Assembly (NCBI GenBank): GCA_040079935.1
Contig: JBEBJI010000001.1
Span: forward strand, 163,794 to 227,793
From: Methylotenera_A sp040079935
GTDB taxonomy: Bacteria; Pseudomonadota; Gammaproteobacteria; Burkholderiales; Methylophilaceae
DNA length: 64,000 bases
Direction of reading: 5' to 3'
The position numbers and the translations under genes are program-made. Below, one piece after another: positions 8,660 to 17,242 of this stretch. Positions within the stretch are counted from its first letter, which is position 1; each line of letters starts with the position of its first letter. The notes under the pieces were generated by a model, which saw nothing but the letters and a program-made list of their open reading frames with translations, ran no database searches and was not told the origin of the DNA.

Positions 8660-10543
8660 CTAAATCATGAGTTGCGAACCTAATTCGACAACGCGATTGG
8701 GTGGTAGTTTAAATTGGTTGGTAATAGTTTCTGCGCTGCGGAACAGGCCGATAAAGATTTTTTTCCGCCAAAAGGCCATACCAGATTTATGACTGGCGAT
8801 TAAAATTTCTTTGCCAATAAAATATGAGGTGTCCATCGCGTCAAACTCGAGGCCGTATTTAGCGCATAGAGATAAGTCGCGCGGTAAATCAGGTTCATCT
8901 TTAAAGCCGTATTTAACCGTGACACGATAAAACTCGTAGGGCAGCGCCTCCACGGTCACGCGCTCTTCAAGATTAGTATGGGGAATGTCTAAGAATTTCA
9001 CCGTTAAGATCACCACTTTTTCGTGTAGCACTTTATTGTGTTTTAAATTGTGCAACATAGCGTGCGGCACGCCTTCTGGGTTAGGCGTCATAAAGAGTGC
9101 TGTACCAGGAACGCGTGGCGGCGGGTGCGCGCCAACTGCTTCAACAAAAGGTTCAATCGCCATCGCCTCAGTTTTTAAGCGTGCATACACTAAATAGCGG
9201 CCTGTTTTCCAAGTCAGCATTAACATAAAAATTACCACACCAATCAGCAACGGCACCCAGCCGCCATCAGGGATTTTTAGTACGTTCGCACCAAAAAATG
9301 CTAAATCAATGGTTAAAAATAGTGCGATCAGTGCGTAAGTTTTGAGTTTGCTCCAACGCCAAATTTCGATAAACACGATTGATGCGAGCAAGGTGGTGAT
9401 GACCATATCGCCCGTGACCGCGATGCCGTAAGCTGCGGCCAAATTGCCGGAGCTGCGGAAACCTAGCACCAGCGCCATGGTGGCGATCATCAAGCCCCAA
9501 TTGATGCGCGGCATATACACTTGACCTTCTGTGTTTTCTGAAGTGTGTTGAATGTGCATGCGTGGCAAATAGCCCAGTTGTAGTGCTTGGCGCGATACCG
9601 AAAATGCGCCTGTAATGACAGCTTGAGAAGCAATTACCGTGGCGAGCGTGGCCAAGCCAATTAAAGGAAATAATGCCCATTCCGGCGCGAGTAAGTAAAA
9701 CGGATTTTTAACGGCTTCGGCATTGTGCAGAATCAGCGCGCCTTGGCCGAAATAATTGAGTAATAATGCAGGCAAAACAAAACCAAACCATGCCAAGCGA
9801 ATCGGAAAGCGCCCAAAATGTCCCATATCCGCATACAAAGCCTCAGCACCTGTTACCGCCAGCACCACCGCACCTAGCGCCACAAAGGCTATCCAAGGTT
9901 GACCTGTAAAAAAACGCAGGGCATAGATGGGGTTTAATGCACTTAAAATCGTTGTGTCGTGCGCAACGTTAATCGCGCCCAGCACGCCCAGCGTGCCAAA
10001 CCACAACAACATCACGGGCCCGAAAAATTTGCCGACCACTTCGGTGCCTTTACTTTGCGCCCAAAATAAGCCAAAGAGCACCACCAAGGTAATTGGCACA
10101 ATAAAACTGTGTAAATGCGGCTCCGCCACTTCCAGTCCTTCCACCGCGGAAAGTACTGAAATCGCAGGCGTAATCATGCCATCTGCATAAAACATACACG
10201 CACCCAAAATGCCTAAAAACATGATGTTGCGTTGCTTTACGCGATTGCCTTCGGTGTTGCGGCTGGCCAGCGCCAGTAGCGCCATAATACCGCCTTCACC
10301 GCGGTTATCAGCGCGCATAATAAACGCCACATATTTGACAGAAACGATGAGAATAAGCGCCCAAGTGATGAGCGATAAAATGCCGTAAACGTTACCAGCA
10401 TTCAGCGCCAGTGGATGGTGTCCGGCCGAAAAAATCTCTTTCATGGTGTACAGCGGGCTGGTGCCAATGTCGCCAAAAACCACGCCCAGTGCGGCTAGCG
10501 CCATCGTATGCAGTGCGGTTTTGTGCGTATTATTGTTATCCAT
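8660..10543 (-). CDS. kup: Low-affinity potassium uptake protein Kup
   Basis: Kup is a proton-coupled potassium importer of the inner membrane (KUP/HAK/KT family). The family signature GVVFGDIGTSPLYT is at the N-terminus. About 12 hydrophobic helices follow, and then a cytoplasmic C-terminal domain of about 180 residues. I chose ATG at 10543, giving 627 residues, because the N-terminus then lines up with E. coli Kup (622 residues). The reading frame is open upstream to a TTG at 10594, which would add 17 residues. Neither start has a strong ribosome-binding site. The gene stands alone between two intergenic gaps. Confidence 0.94.
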   Translation of the reverse strand: MDNNNTHKTALHTMALAALGVVFGDIGTSPLYTMKEIFSAGHHPLALNAGNVYGILSLITWALILIVSVKYVAFIMRADNRGEGGIMALLALASRNTEGNRVKQRNIMFLGILGACMFYADGMITPAISVLSAVEGLEVAEPHLHSFIVPITLVVLFGLFWAQSKGTEVVGKFFGPVMLLWFGTLGVLGAINVAHDTTILSALNPIYALRFFTGQPWIAFVALGAVVLAVTGAEALYADMGHFGRFPIRLAWFGFVLPALLLNYFGQGALILHNAEAVKNPFYLLAPEWALFPLIGLATLATVIASQAVITGAFSVSRQALQLGYLPRMHIQHTSENTEGQVYMPRINWGLMIATMALVLGFRSSGNLAAAYGIAVTGDMVITTLLASIVFIEIWRWSKLKTYALIALFLTIDLAFFGANVLKIPDGGWVPLLIGVVIFMLMLTWKTGRYLVYARLKTEAMAIEPFVEAVGAHPPPRVPGTALFMTPNPEGVPHAMLHNLKHNKVLHEKVVILTVKFLDIPHTNLEERVTVEALPYEFYRVTVKYGFKDEPDLPRDLSLCAKYGLEFDAMDTSYFIGKEILIASHKSGMAFWRKKIFIGLFRSAETITNQFKLPPNRVVELGSQLMI

Positions 10544-10691
10544 GGATAAGCGGTCTAAAAGCGAGTTGCTATTATCAACCAATTGAAAGCGCAAACCAAT
10601 AGCTTTTTAATGTTTTTAGCTAAAACTTAATTTTAGCCATTTGCACTACTGGTATTGAGCTAATGCCTATCTAACTATTTATTATTTAGTC

Positions 10692-11672
10692 TTATTTGTT
10701 TACTTTAGCCAAAGGTTTTCTCTTACGTGTGCTCATTAAGCTTAATAGAATACTAGTTCCAAGCAGGGTAACCACTACGGCTAAAGATATTGCAACAGGG
10801 ATTTTAAACCAATCGACTATTAGCATTTTACTGCCTACAAACACCAAAACCACTGCCAAACCATATTTCAGCAAGTGAAAACGTTCAGTCATATCTGCCA
10901 GCAAAAAGTATAATGCGCGCAGGCCTAAAATGGCGAATATATTAGAGGTGAACACAATAAATGGATCGCTAGTAATCGCGAAAATAGCAGGAATGCTATC
11001 CATAGCGAAAATAACATCAGAAAATTCGATGAGAACTAGCACTAAAAACATGGGGGTAAACCAGCGTACGCCGTTTTTTATTACCCAAAATTTCTCACCA
11101 TGATATTCGTCAGTAATGCGCATGTGGTTTTTAAGCCATTTCAATATCGGATTATTGGCTAAGCTGGACTCCTGATTGGCAAAAATAAACATTTTTATGC
11201 CAGTAACAAGCAAAAAAGCGCCAAATATATACAATACCCAATGAAACTGCGAAATCAACCAAGCGCCAAGCAAAATCATCAGCGCGCGTAATATAATCGC
11301 GCCTAGTACACCGTATAGCAGTACGCGTTTTTGAAACTCAAGCGGCACGGCAAAGTAAGTAAAGATCATGACAAATACAAATATATTGTCCATCGCCAAG
11401 GATTTTTCTAACAGATAACCCGTTAAATATTCCATGGCTTTGGTGTTTGCAACTTCTCGACCAACGTTGTAATCTAGCCAAGCCCACAAACCAGCACCAA
11501 ATAATAAAGCCATGGCAAACCATACTAATGACCAGACTAAGGCCTCTTTAGCACCCACTTTATGCGAGCCTTTGCGACCCAGTAGCAACATGTCTATTGC
11601 CAGCATGGCTACAACAAATACACCAAAACCTGCCCACATCCACCAGCTTGCTATTGATTCTAAACCGCCCAT
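10692..11672 (-). CDS. TerC/Alx-family integral membrane protein
   Basis: This 326-residue protein has about nine membrane helices and the TerC signatures with paired acidic residues in helices: EKSLAMDNIFVF and LIEFSDVIFAMDSIPAIFAIT. TerC/Alx proteins are implicated in manganese export or tellurite resistance. In several bacteria they act in metal loading of secreted proteins. The gene starts three bases after the stop of the AI-2E-type permease gene and so is co-transcribed. Because that gene abuts it, there is no room for the manganese riboswitch (yybP-ykoY) that precedes E. coli alx. Substrate is not determined by the sequence. Confidence 0.9.
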   Translation of the reverse strand: MGGLESIASWWMWAGFGVFVVAMLAIDMLLLGRKGSHKVGAKEALVWSLVWFAMALLFGAGLWAWLDYNVGREVANTKAMEYLTGYLLEKSLAMDNIFVFVMIFTYFAVPLEFQKRVLLYGVLGAIILRALMILLGAWLISQFHWVLYIFGAFLLVTGIKMFIFANQESSLANNPILKWLKNHMRITDEYHGEKFWVIKNGVRWFTPMFLVLVLIEFSDVIFAMDSIPAIFAITSDPFIVFTSNIFAILGLRALYFLLADMTERFHLLKYGLAVVLVFVGSKMLIVDWFKIPVAISLAVVVTLLGTSILLSLMSTRKRKPLAKVNK

Positions 11673-11675
11673 TTA

Positions 11676-12764
11676 TTAATCCATTTCTGCATGATTATTA
11701 TTTTCAATCGCTGTTAATTCTTTATCTTGCAAATGTGCTGTCCATTCGCGCCATACTGCCCAAACCACAGTCAATATAATTGGTCCAATAAACAAACCTA
11801 CTAAGCCAAATGCTAGCAGCCCACCCAACACCCCAAACAGCACCAACAAAAACGGTATCGGACTTACGCTACTAATAAATATTGGCCTAAGTATATTATC
11901 TAACTGGCTTACCACCAGTGCGCCCCAAACCCATACACCTATTGCCTCTGCAGTGTTGCCTTGCATTAATAACCACAAGCCAGCGCCACCCCATGCAATA
12001 GGTGTGCAAAACGGAATAAGCGCTAATATAGCAGTGATTATCCCAAATATAACAGGTGACGATAGCCCTGCAACCCAATAACCAAGGCCTGCTGCAATGC
12101 CTTGTACAAGTGCAGTAAGCAATACACCATATACCACTGCGCGTGTTGTGGTGCCTGCTGCATGCAAATAATCGTGTACTTGCGGGCCAATAAAGCGCGC
12201 TAATACGTGACGCAGTTCGGCAATGATTCTCGTACCATCGCGATAGAAGAAAAATAAAATAATCACCACAAGAATCAGTTTGACTAGATTTTTGCCTATG
12301 CCGCCCGCAATTAATGCCACATCATTTACATGTGAGGCTAGCCATAACTTTATTACGCTAGACAAGCCTTCTGGGCTACCTATAACTTCTGCTTGCTGTG
12401 ATATCCAATTACCTATCCAAGGCAGATTTTTAAGTGGCTCAGGTACCACTAAAGGCCCTGCTAAAAAAATCTGAATGGCAGTGTAAACATTGCTAAGTTC
12501 TTTTTGTGCCAGCCAAATTAGCCAAAGTAGCGGTAAAAATAGCATCACTGCTGCTAATGCAGTAGTGATGGTCGCAGCCAATGCGTCTCGTCTCTTGCAA
12601 TAACTACGTATGCGCGTGGCAATTGGCCAAGAGGCGTAACTTAATACACCAGCCCAAGCGACAGGCACTAAAAAAGGCGCAACGACGATAAAAGCCAAGC
12701 TTATCAAGCCAGCTAGGGCAAGCCAAGGAACAATACGCTTATTAAAAGGCTTTATAGTAGCCAA
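11676..12764 (-). CDS. AI-2E family transporter (YdiK/PerM-type permease)
   Basis: The 362-residue protein has about eight membrane helices, arranged as two or three N-terminal helices, a large soluble loop, and a C-terminal group with the family segments PFCTPIAWGGAG and FGLVGLFIGPIIL. The family was named for autoinducer-2 export, but members also include sodium/proton antiporters and many with unknown substrates, so no substrate is assigned. It lies three bases before the TerC gene and three bases after the YqhA-like gene in a compact minus-strand cluster of membrane proteins. Confidence 0.88.
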   Translation of the reverse strand: MATIKPFNKRIVPWLALAGLISLAFIVVAPFLVPVAWAGVLSYASWPIATRIRSYCKRRDALAATITTALAAVMLFLPLLWLIWLAQKELSNVYTAIQIFLAGPLVVPEPLKNLPWIGNWISQQAEVIGSPEGLSSVIKLWLASHVNDVALIAGGIGKNLVKLILVVIILFFFYRDGTRIIAELRHVLARFIGPQVHDYLHAAGTTTRAVVYGVLLTALVQGIAAGLGYWVAGLSSPVIFGIITAILALIPFCTPIAWGGAGLWLLMQGNTAEAIGVWVWGALVVSQLDNILRPIFISSVSPIPFLLVLFGVLGGLLAFGLVGLFIGPIILTVVWAVWREWTAHLQDKELTAIENNNHAEMD

Positions 12765-12767
12765 TCG

Positions 12768-13301
12768 CTATTTATCCTTACTCGAACTACCGCCAGCTGC
12801 AATCCTATCCATTAGCGCAAACATAACGCCAGAAAATACTAAGGTTAAATGTATGCCTACCAGCCAGGCTAATTGGTCATTGCCATTTGGCTCTGACAAT
12901 ACTTCTTTTACATTGATGAAATATTTAAGTAACTCAATACCTGAAATGGCTACTATAGAGCCAATGAGCTTGAGTTTTAAATCAGAGAAACCAACATGCC
13001 CCATCCATTCTGGTCTATCTTCGTTGTCGCCAGTATCAATTTTTGAGACGAAATTTTCGTAACCAGCAAAAATAATAATCAGCAGCAAATTGGCCACCAG
13101 CGTAATATCTACTAAGGTGAGAATGCCCAGCAAGGCTTCACCACCATCACCACTAAAAACCACCGGCAACAAGGCAACAAAAGCTTTTAAAAATTTAACC
13201 AATAACAAACCGACTGCTGCAATTAAACCAATATAAAACGGCACTAATAGCCATCGACTGTTAAACATAAAATGCTCTAGGGCAAGCTCAATACGCTTCA
13301 T
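12768..13301 (-). CDS. YqhA family (UPF0114) inner-membrane protein
   Basis: This 177-residue protein has about four hydrophobic segments. It closely follows the YqhA/UPF0114 pattern: a start with ERxLExxMFxSRWLLVPFYIGL, then LTLVDITLVANLLLIIIFAGYENFVSK, then RPEWMGHVGFSDLKLKLIGSIVAISGIELLK. The family's biochemical function is unknown. It sits at the head of the YqhA, AI-2E permease, TerC group, downstream of htpX on the same strand with a 20-bp gap. Confidence 0.88.
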   Translation of the reverse strand: MKRIELALEHFMFNSRWLLVPFYIGLIAAVGLLLVKFLKAFVALLPVVFSGDGGEALLGILTLVDITLVANLLLIIIFAGYENFVSKIDTGDNEDRPEWMGHVGFSDLKLKLIGSIVAISGIELLKYFINVKEVLSEPNGNDQLAWLVGIHLTLVFSGVMFALMDRIAAGGSSSKDK

Positions 13302-13321
13302 TTTTTATACTTCCTTAATTA

Positions 13322-14194
13322 TTATAGTTCTTTAAGCGCCGCAATCCGTGCTTCTAAACTGGGGTGGGTAGCAAATAACTTTCTCAAGCTGCCCGCATCG
13401 CCAGATATGGCTAAAGCCGCCATTTGTTTGGGCAGTGCCGAAGGCGTTTGCTCCGCTTGCAAGCGTATTAAAGCGGCTATCATTTTTTGTCGGCCCGCTA
13501 AGTTAGCTGCACCTGCATCAGCACGAAATTCACGTTGGCGTGAAAACCACATGACAATAATAGAAGCCAATACGCCAAGTATGAGCTCGGTCACTATCAT
13601 GCTAACGAAAAATGCAGGCCCAGTGCCACGCTCGGTTTTAAAGATCAATTTATCGACTAAATAACCAATCACGCGCGATAAAAACATCACAAACGTATTC
13701 ACTACGCCCTGTATAAGCGTCAACGTGACCATATCGCCATTGGCAATATGCGATATCTCATGTGCTAGCACGGCTTCTGCTTCGTCTTTGCTCATCTTAT
13801 TTAGTAAGCCGCTAGAAACGGCTACCAGCGAGCTATTTTTAGTCATGCCCGTGGCGAAAGCGTTTACCTCGGGCGAATCAAACACCGCTACTTCTGGCAT
13901 TTTGATGCCAACCTCATCGGCCTGCCTTTGCACAGTTTTCATTAACCAAATTTCAGTTTGTGTTTTTGGCTCGTTAATCACAATCGCGCCAGACATGTGT
14001 TTTGCAGACCACTTGGAAATAGCCAGCGAAATAAAAGCACCACCAAAGCCCATGATCGCTGCAAATACTAATAAATTGCTTAAATCTAAGCCGTTGGATG
14101 TTAAGTAAGGCTCCACGCCCAAAAGGCGCATAGTGATTGATAATACCAACACAATGGCCATGTTAGTGGCCAGTAAATAAATAACGCGTTTCAT
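13322..14194 (-). CDS. htpX: Membrane zinc protease HtpX
   Basis: HtpX is an inner-membrane M48B metalloprotease that degrades misfolded membrane proteins together with FtsH. Two N-terminal helices and two further helices around residues 155-215 frame the catalytic domain. The HEISH zinc site is at 145-149, and the third ligand lies in REFRADAGAA. The 290-residue length is typical. It is followed closely by three membrane-protein genes and preceded by the hibernation-factor gene, all on the minus strand, which suggests a stress-related cluster, though no heat-shock promoter was identified. Confidence 0.95.
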   Translation of the reverse strand: MKRVIYLLATNMAIVLVLSITMRLLGVEPYLTSNGLDLSNLLVFAAIMGFGGAFISLAISKWSAKHMSGAIVINEPKTQTEIWLMKTVQRQADEVGIKMPEVAVFDSPEVNAFATGMTKNSSLVAVSSGLLNKMSKDEAEAVLAHEISHIANGDMVTLTLIQGVVNTFVMFLSRVIGYLVDKLIFKTERGTGPAFFVSMIVTELILGVLASIIVMWFSRQREFRADAGAANLAGRQKMIAALIRLQAEQTPSALPKQMAALAISGDAGSLRKLFATHPSLEARIAALKEL

Positions 14195-14220
14195 AAAATG
14201 TTAAATCCTAAATAAAAATT

Positions 14221-14553
14221 TTATTGTAATTGCAACAGCTCATGCGGATATTGGCGTGAACGCGCTAGCCGCCTAGCCAGCGTTCTCATACAACGGTCGC
14301 AGGCACGATCTATTGCAAAATAAAGATCAGCTTCAGTGTCTTCAATCACAATGTTGTTTTGTCCTGCTAATCTAAGTTCTATCTGACATTTTTTATCAAC
14401 CCCACCGCGTGGCCCATTAATATCTTCAAGCCGTATTCGTGCGCGCATAATGTAACTATCGTTGCGCTGCAACGCAAATTGCATGCGTTGCTTGGTATAG
14501 TTGAAAATGCTGGTTGTGAGGGAAAATCCTCTGCTCTGAATATCAAGTTGCAT
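14221..14553 (-). CDS. HPF/RaiA family ribosome-associated protein
   Basis: The 110-residue protein matches the S30AE/HPF-like family common in betaproteobacteria, with the conserved block RLEDINGPRGGVDKKCQIELRLAG and then IVIEDTEADLYFAIDRACDR. These proteins bind the 30S subunit during stationary phase and silence or dimerise ribosomes. It lacks the long dimerisation tail of long HPF. An AAGGAGAA ribosome site lies just upstream of the ATG. It is 26 bp upstream of htpX on the same strand, and a terminator upstream (14584-14611) isolates it from the short gene above it. Confidence 0.85.
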   Translation of the reverse strand: MQLDIQSRGFSLTTSIFNYTKQRMQFALQRNDSYIMRARIRLEDINGPRGGVDKKCQIELRLAGQNNIVIEDTEADLYFAIDRACDRCMRTLARRLARSRQYPHELLQLQ

Positions 14554-14583
14554 GTTGTTCTCCTTTGAGCGTTAATGAAGCTG

Positions 14584-14611
14584 CTTAAAAAGCTGAGCAA
14601 TGAGCTCAGCT
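14584..14611 (-). terminator. Rho-independent terminator between the short HPF-like gene and the HPF gene
   Basis: On the minus strand a perfect 8-bp stem (AGCTGAGC / GCTCAGCT, 14604-14611 with 14591-14598) with a five-base loop is followed by TTTTAAG. It would end transcription of the small gene at 14731-14937 before the HPF gene. The U-run is short. Confidence 0.65.
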
Positions 14612-14730
14612 ATAAACTATTAGCATTTATTTCTGATTAGTCGTTGCTGCTGGTTGTGCTTCTATTGCTGGTTTTGTAGCCTCAGCTCGCTGTTTGCTAC
14701 TATTAAATTGCCATCATTTGAAACCAAACT

Positions 14731-14937
14731 TCAGCGTTTCTCAGATTGCGACTTTTCTTTCCAGTACTTGCTAGGATGCGCGTTGCGTATGCTTTGATTG
14801 CATTGCATTTTTAGTAGTTGGTTATAGTTTTCCAGGGTCGGTAATAGACCCATTTTGATAGCAAATTGCAAGCGGCGACCAGAATAGTTGCGCACCAACT
14901 CTTGAGGGAGCACTGTATTTTTGACTCTTAATTCCAT
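14731..14937 (-). CDS. Short HPF-like protein, probably a truncated paralogue
   Basis: The 68-residue product has a good ribosome site (AGGAAAA seven bases before ATG), so expression is credible. Its first 30 residues resemble the start of the neighbouring HPF protein: M-L near the start, a Leu and a Tyr at matching spacing, then RRLQFAI against QRMQFAL. After that the similarity ends and the conserved GPRGGVDK block is absent. Downstream, at 14638 to about 14715 in another frame, a 28-codon stretch ending KPAIEAQPAATTNQK looks like an abandoned C-terminus. It may be a small functional protein or a decaying gene. The function is unknown. Confidence 0.5.
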   Translation of the reverse strand: MELRVKNTVLPQELVRNYSGRRLQFAIKMGLLPTLENYNQLLKMQCNQSIRNAHPSKYWKEKSQSEKR

Positions 14938-15013
14938 TATGTTTTCCTAGCTTGTTTTAAACACGTGCTAACTTTACGCCGAAATAATACTTCCAACAAA
15001 CAGATTAATAATG

Positions 15014-15044
15014 AATAATACATCGAATAATTGGATGTATTATT
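15014..15044 (+). promoter_or_regulatory. Perfect 11-bp inverted repeat, candidate LysR-type operator
   Basis: AATAATACATC (15014-15024) and GATGTATTATT (15034-15044) are exact reverse complements separated by nine bases. The element contains the LysR-family T-N11-A pattern in a dyad. It ends 12 bases before the nhaR-like start codon, in the divergent region facing the short HPF-like gene. It fits an autoregulatory site for the adjacent LysR protein; this is inference. Confidence 0.55.
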
Positions 15045-15056
15045 TAGGATGAATCA

Positions 15057-15974
15057 ATGAATAACTTAAATTTTAAGCATTTACGCTACTTTTGGATGGT
15101 TGCTAAAACTGGCAGCATTGTGCGAGCCAGTGAACAATTGTATTTATCCCCCCAATCGATCAGTGGTCAATTAGGCGATTTGGAAAATAGTTTAGGCGTG
15201 CAATTGCTTAAAAAAGCAGGCCGCGGCTTAGAGCTTACCGATATGGGCAGGCGAGTATTCAGTTATGCAGATGAAATATTTTCACTGGGTGACGAGTTGA
15301 TTGAAGTAACACAAAATCAGTTAGTAAAAAAAAGTATGCCTTTTCGTGTTGGAATTACTGATTCAGTTGCAAAATCAGTGGCTTATCGTGTTATAGAGCC
15401 AGTTTTACATATTGAAGAGCCAATACGCTTAATTTGTCGTGAAGGAAAAATGGCAAGCTTACTCTCCGAAATGTCAGTAAATCAGCTCGATTTGGTGATT
15501 GCAGATCGACCCATGCCAGCTAATTTGAATGTTCGTGCGCATAATCACCTGTTAGGAGAAAGCAAACTAGCAATATTTGCAGCAGAAAGTTTGCTCGCAA
15601 CTAATGTTGAGACGAATCAAAATGCAGCATTTCCATATATGCTTAATGGCGCGCCATTTCTTCTCCCAGGAGAAGATTTCACTTTCCAGAAAAAATTAAC
15701 TGCTTGGTTTGAATCCAAAAAAATATATCCACGCATTGTTGGGGAGTTTGATGATGGAGCTTTGCTGAAATCTTTTGGCCAGGCTGGAGCGGGATTTTTT
15801 GCGTCTTCAATTGCTATAGCAGACTATATATGTCGTCAATATCAGGTGATACAAGTGGGTCAAATTGACACTGTAACAGAGCAACTTTACGCCATTACCA
15901 CCGAGCGCCGCCTTACGCACTCAGCGGTAGTGGCTATCGTAAAAGCAACAGCCAATATTTTTACCAAGCATTAA
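15057..15974 (+). CDS. nhaR: LysR-family regulator of the NhaR type
   Basis: The 305-residue protein begins LNFKHLRYFWMVAKTGSIVRASEQLYLSPQSISGQLGDLE. This closely follows NhaR, the LysR-type activator that responds to sodium in E. coli. The winged helix-turn-helix is at about residues 4-63 and the effector domain covers about 93-295. AGGA precedes the ATG by seven bases. No nhaA antiporter is nearby. The divergent neighbours are the HPF-like genes and the membrane-protease cluster. In many proteobacteria NhaR-type genes lie away from nhaA, so the real target here is open. The symbol reflects the family, not a proven target. Confidence 0.8.
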   Translation: MNNLNFKHLRYFWMVAKTGSIVRASEQLYLSPQSISGQLGDLENSLGVQLLKKAGRGLELTDMGRRVFSYADEIFSLGDELIEVTQNQLVKKSMPFRVGITDSVAKSVAYRVIEPVLHIEEPIRLICREGKMASLLSEMSVNQLDLVIADRPMPANLNVRAHNHLLGESKLAIFAAESLLATNVETNQNAAFPYMLNGAPFLLPGEDFTFQKKLTAWFESKKIYPRIVGEFDDGALLKSFGQAGAGFFASSIAIADYICRQYQVIQVGQIDTVTEQLYAITTERRLTHSAVVAIVKATANIFTKH

Positions 15975-15980
15975 CGAAAA

Positions 15981-17195
15981 TTAATCTTCGTTAATGTCGT
16001 ACACAGTTGCACGCGCGCCACCTTGATGTAGCGTAATGTTAATCTTTTGGTTTGCATTTAGTTGTTGGCTATTGCTTATCAACTCACCTTTTTCGCTGTA
16101 CACCAAGCTGAAGCCGCGCGCTAACACGTTTTTCGGATTGAGTTGTTCAAGGCTACTATTTAAGCGTAAAACATGTTGCTGATGCGTTTTAAGCATGCCT
16201 TGCAAGGCAATATCCATGCGCCTTGCAAGCCCGTTTATTTGCGTTTTTTTATTTTCTATTTGTTGTTTAGGCGAAATCAATCGGCGCGCTAAATAATCGA
16301 GTGTTTGAGCATGACCCTGCAGCCCAGTATCCATGCGCCTTGCAAGCCTATTCCAAATGGTGTTTATTTGCTCTTTTAATGTTTGCATATCCATGCAAGC
16401 TAACTCCGCCGCAGCTGTGGGCGTGGCAGCGCGCATATCAGCGACAAAATCGCAAATAGTAAAATCTGTTTCGTGGCCAACGCCGCTAATGGTTGGAATC
16501 GCAGAATCGTCTATCGCACGGGCGACGATTTCCTCGTTAAATTGCCATAAATCTTCCAAGCTACCGCCGCCGCGACAAATAATCAGCGTGTCACATTCTG
16601 CGCGCATATTTGCAGTGTGAATCGCCTTGGCAATCAATGCCGCCGCGCCTTTGCCTTGCACGGGCGTTGGGTAAATAATCACATTAATTGCAGGATTTCT
16701 GCGTTTTAACGTCGTTAAAACATCTCGCAATGCCGCCGCATCGGGCGAAGTAACGATGCCAATGGTTTTGGGAAATTTCGGAATAGTTTTCTTGTAAGCC
16801 GCATCAAATAAGCCTTCGTGTTCCAGCTTGATTTTGAGTTTTTCAAACGCTTCAAACAGTGCGCCCAAACCCGCTTTTTGAACGAATTCGACTGTTAATT
16901 GAAAATCTCCACGCGCTTCGTAAAGGGTTACTGTGCAACGCGCTTCAATGTTATCGCCCTCGCGCGGCATAAAATCCACGTACGAATTTCGCCCTTTAAA
17001 CATCACGCATTTCACTTGTGCTGTAGAATCTTTAAGCGAAAAATACCAATGTCCACTGGCGGCGCGTGTAAAATTTGAGATTTCGCCCGACACCCAAAAT
17101 AGCGGAAAAGTATGCTCCAATACCTCGCGAGCGAGACGATTTAATTCCGAGACGCTGAGAATTTTTTGTGGTGAAAATAGGTCAGATTCTGCCAT
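15981..17195 (-). CDS. xseA: Exodeoxyribonuclease VII large subunit
   Basis: XseA is the catalytic subunit of exonuclease VII, which degrades single-stranded DNA to oligonucleotides. An N-terminal OB-fold (about residues 10-105) is followed by the catalytic core with GIVTSPDAAALRD, IICRGGGSLEDLW and ISGVGHETDFTICDFVADMRAATPTAAAE. A long helical region with alternating arms follows, then a short C-terminal domain (NPKNVLARGFSLV). The 404 residues are slightly shorter than the usual 440-460. The helical region contains two copies of the window's palindromic repeat, encoding RLARRMDTGLQG and GLARRMDIALQG, 116 bp apart. It is divergent from dsbB. Confidence 0.94.
   Translation of the reverse strand: MAESDLFSPQKILSVSELNRLAREVLEHTFPLFWVSGEISNFTRAASGHWYFSLKDSTAQVKCVMFKGRNSYVDFMPREGDNIEARCTVTLYEARGDFQLTVEFVQKAGLGALFEAFEKLKIKLEHEGLFDAAYKKTIPKFPKTIGIVTSPDAAALRDVLTTLKRRNPAINVIIYPTPVQGKGAAALIAKAIHTANMRAECDTLIICRGGGSLEDLWQFNEEIVARAIDDSAIPTISGVGHETDFTICDFVADMRAATPTAAAELACMDMQTLKEQINTIWNRLARRMDTGLQGHAQTLDYLARRLISPKQQIENKKTQINGLARRMDIALQGMLKTHQQHVLRLNSSLEQLNPKNVLARGFSLVYSEKGELISNSQQLNANQKINITLHQGGARATVYDINED
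16197..16230 (-). repeat. Dispersed palindromic repeat, copy 2 (inside xseA)
   Basis: On the minus strand the core GCGCATGGATATTGCC is flanked by CTTGCAAG on both sides, a variant in which both arms changed together relative to the consensus GCCCTGC/GCAGGGC. It is read in frame by xseA as LARRMDIALQG. Confidence 0.8.
16313..16348 (-). repeat. Dispersed palindromic repeat, copy 3 (inside xseA)
   Basis: On the minus strand GGCTTGCAAGGC is followed by GCATGGATACT, GG, and GCTGCAGGGTC. The left arm equals that of copy 2 and the right arm is near consensus. It is read by xseA as LARRMDTGLQG, in the same frame as copy 2. Confidence 0.8.
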
Positions 17196-17242
17196 AGCGC
17201 ATATTATCCATTACAATCTGAAAACTGGAAACGAGGAATTGC

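Noticed and set aside
10535..10547. Palindrome TATCCATGGATA at the kup start as a repeat copy.
   Set aside because: It lacks the arms and the TATTGG flank; it arises from the start codon and adjacent codons.
10544..10594. Upstream TTG start for kup adding 17 residues.
   Set aside because: The added residues have no family counterpart and there is no ribosome site; ATG 10543 fits the known N-terminus better.
10619..10637. Hairpin GCTAAAA/TTTTAGC downstream of the TerC gene as a terminator.
   Set aside because: The stem is AT-rich and no U-run follows it on the minus-strand transcript.
16380..16406. A further similarity to the palindromic repeat core inside xseA (GCATATCCATGCAAGC).
   Set aside because: The core is interrupted (ATATCC without the TT/AA flank) and neither outer arm is present. 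It may be chance or a remnant, so it was not counted.
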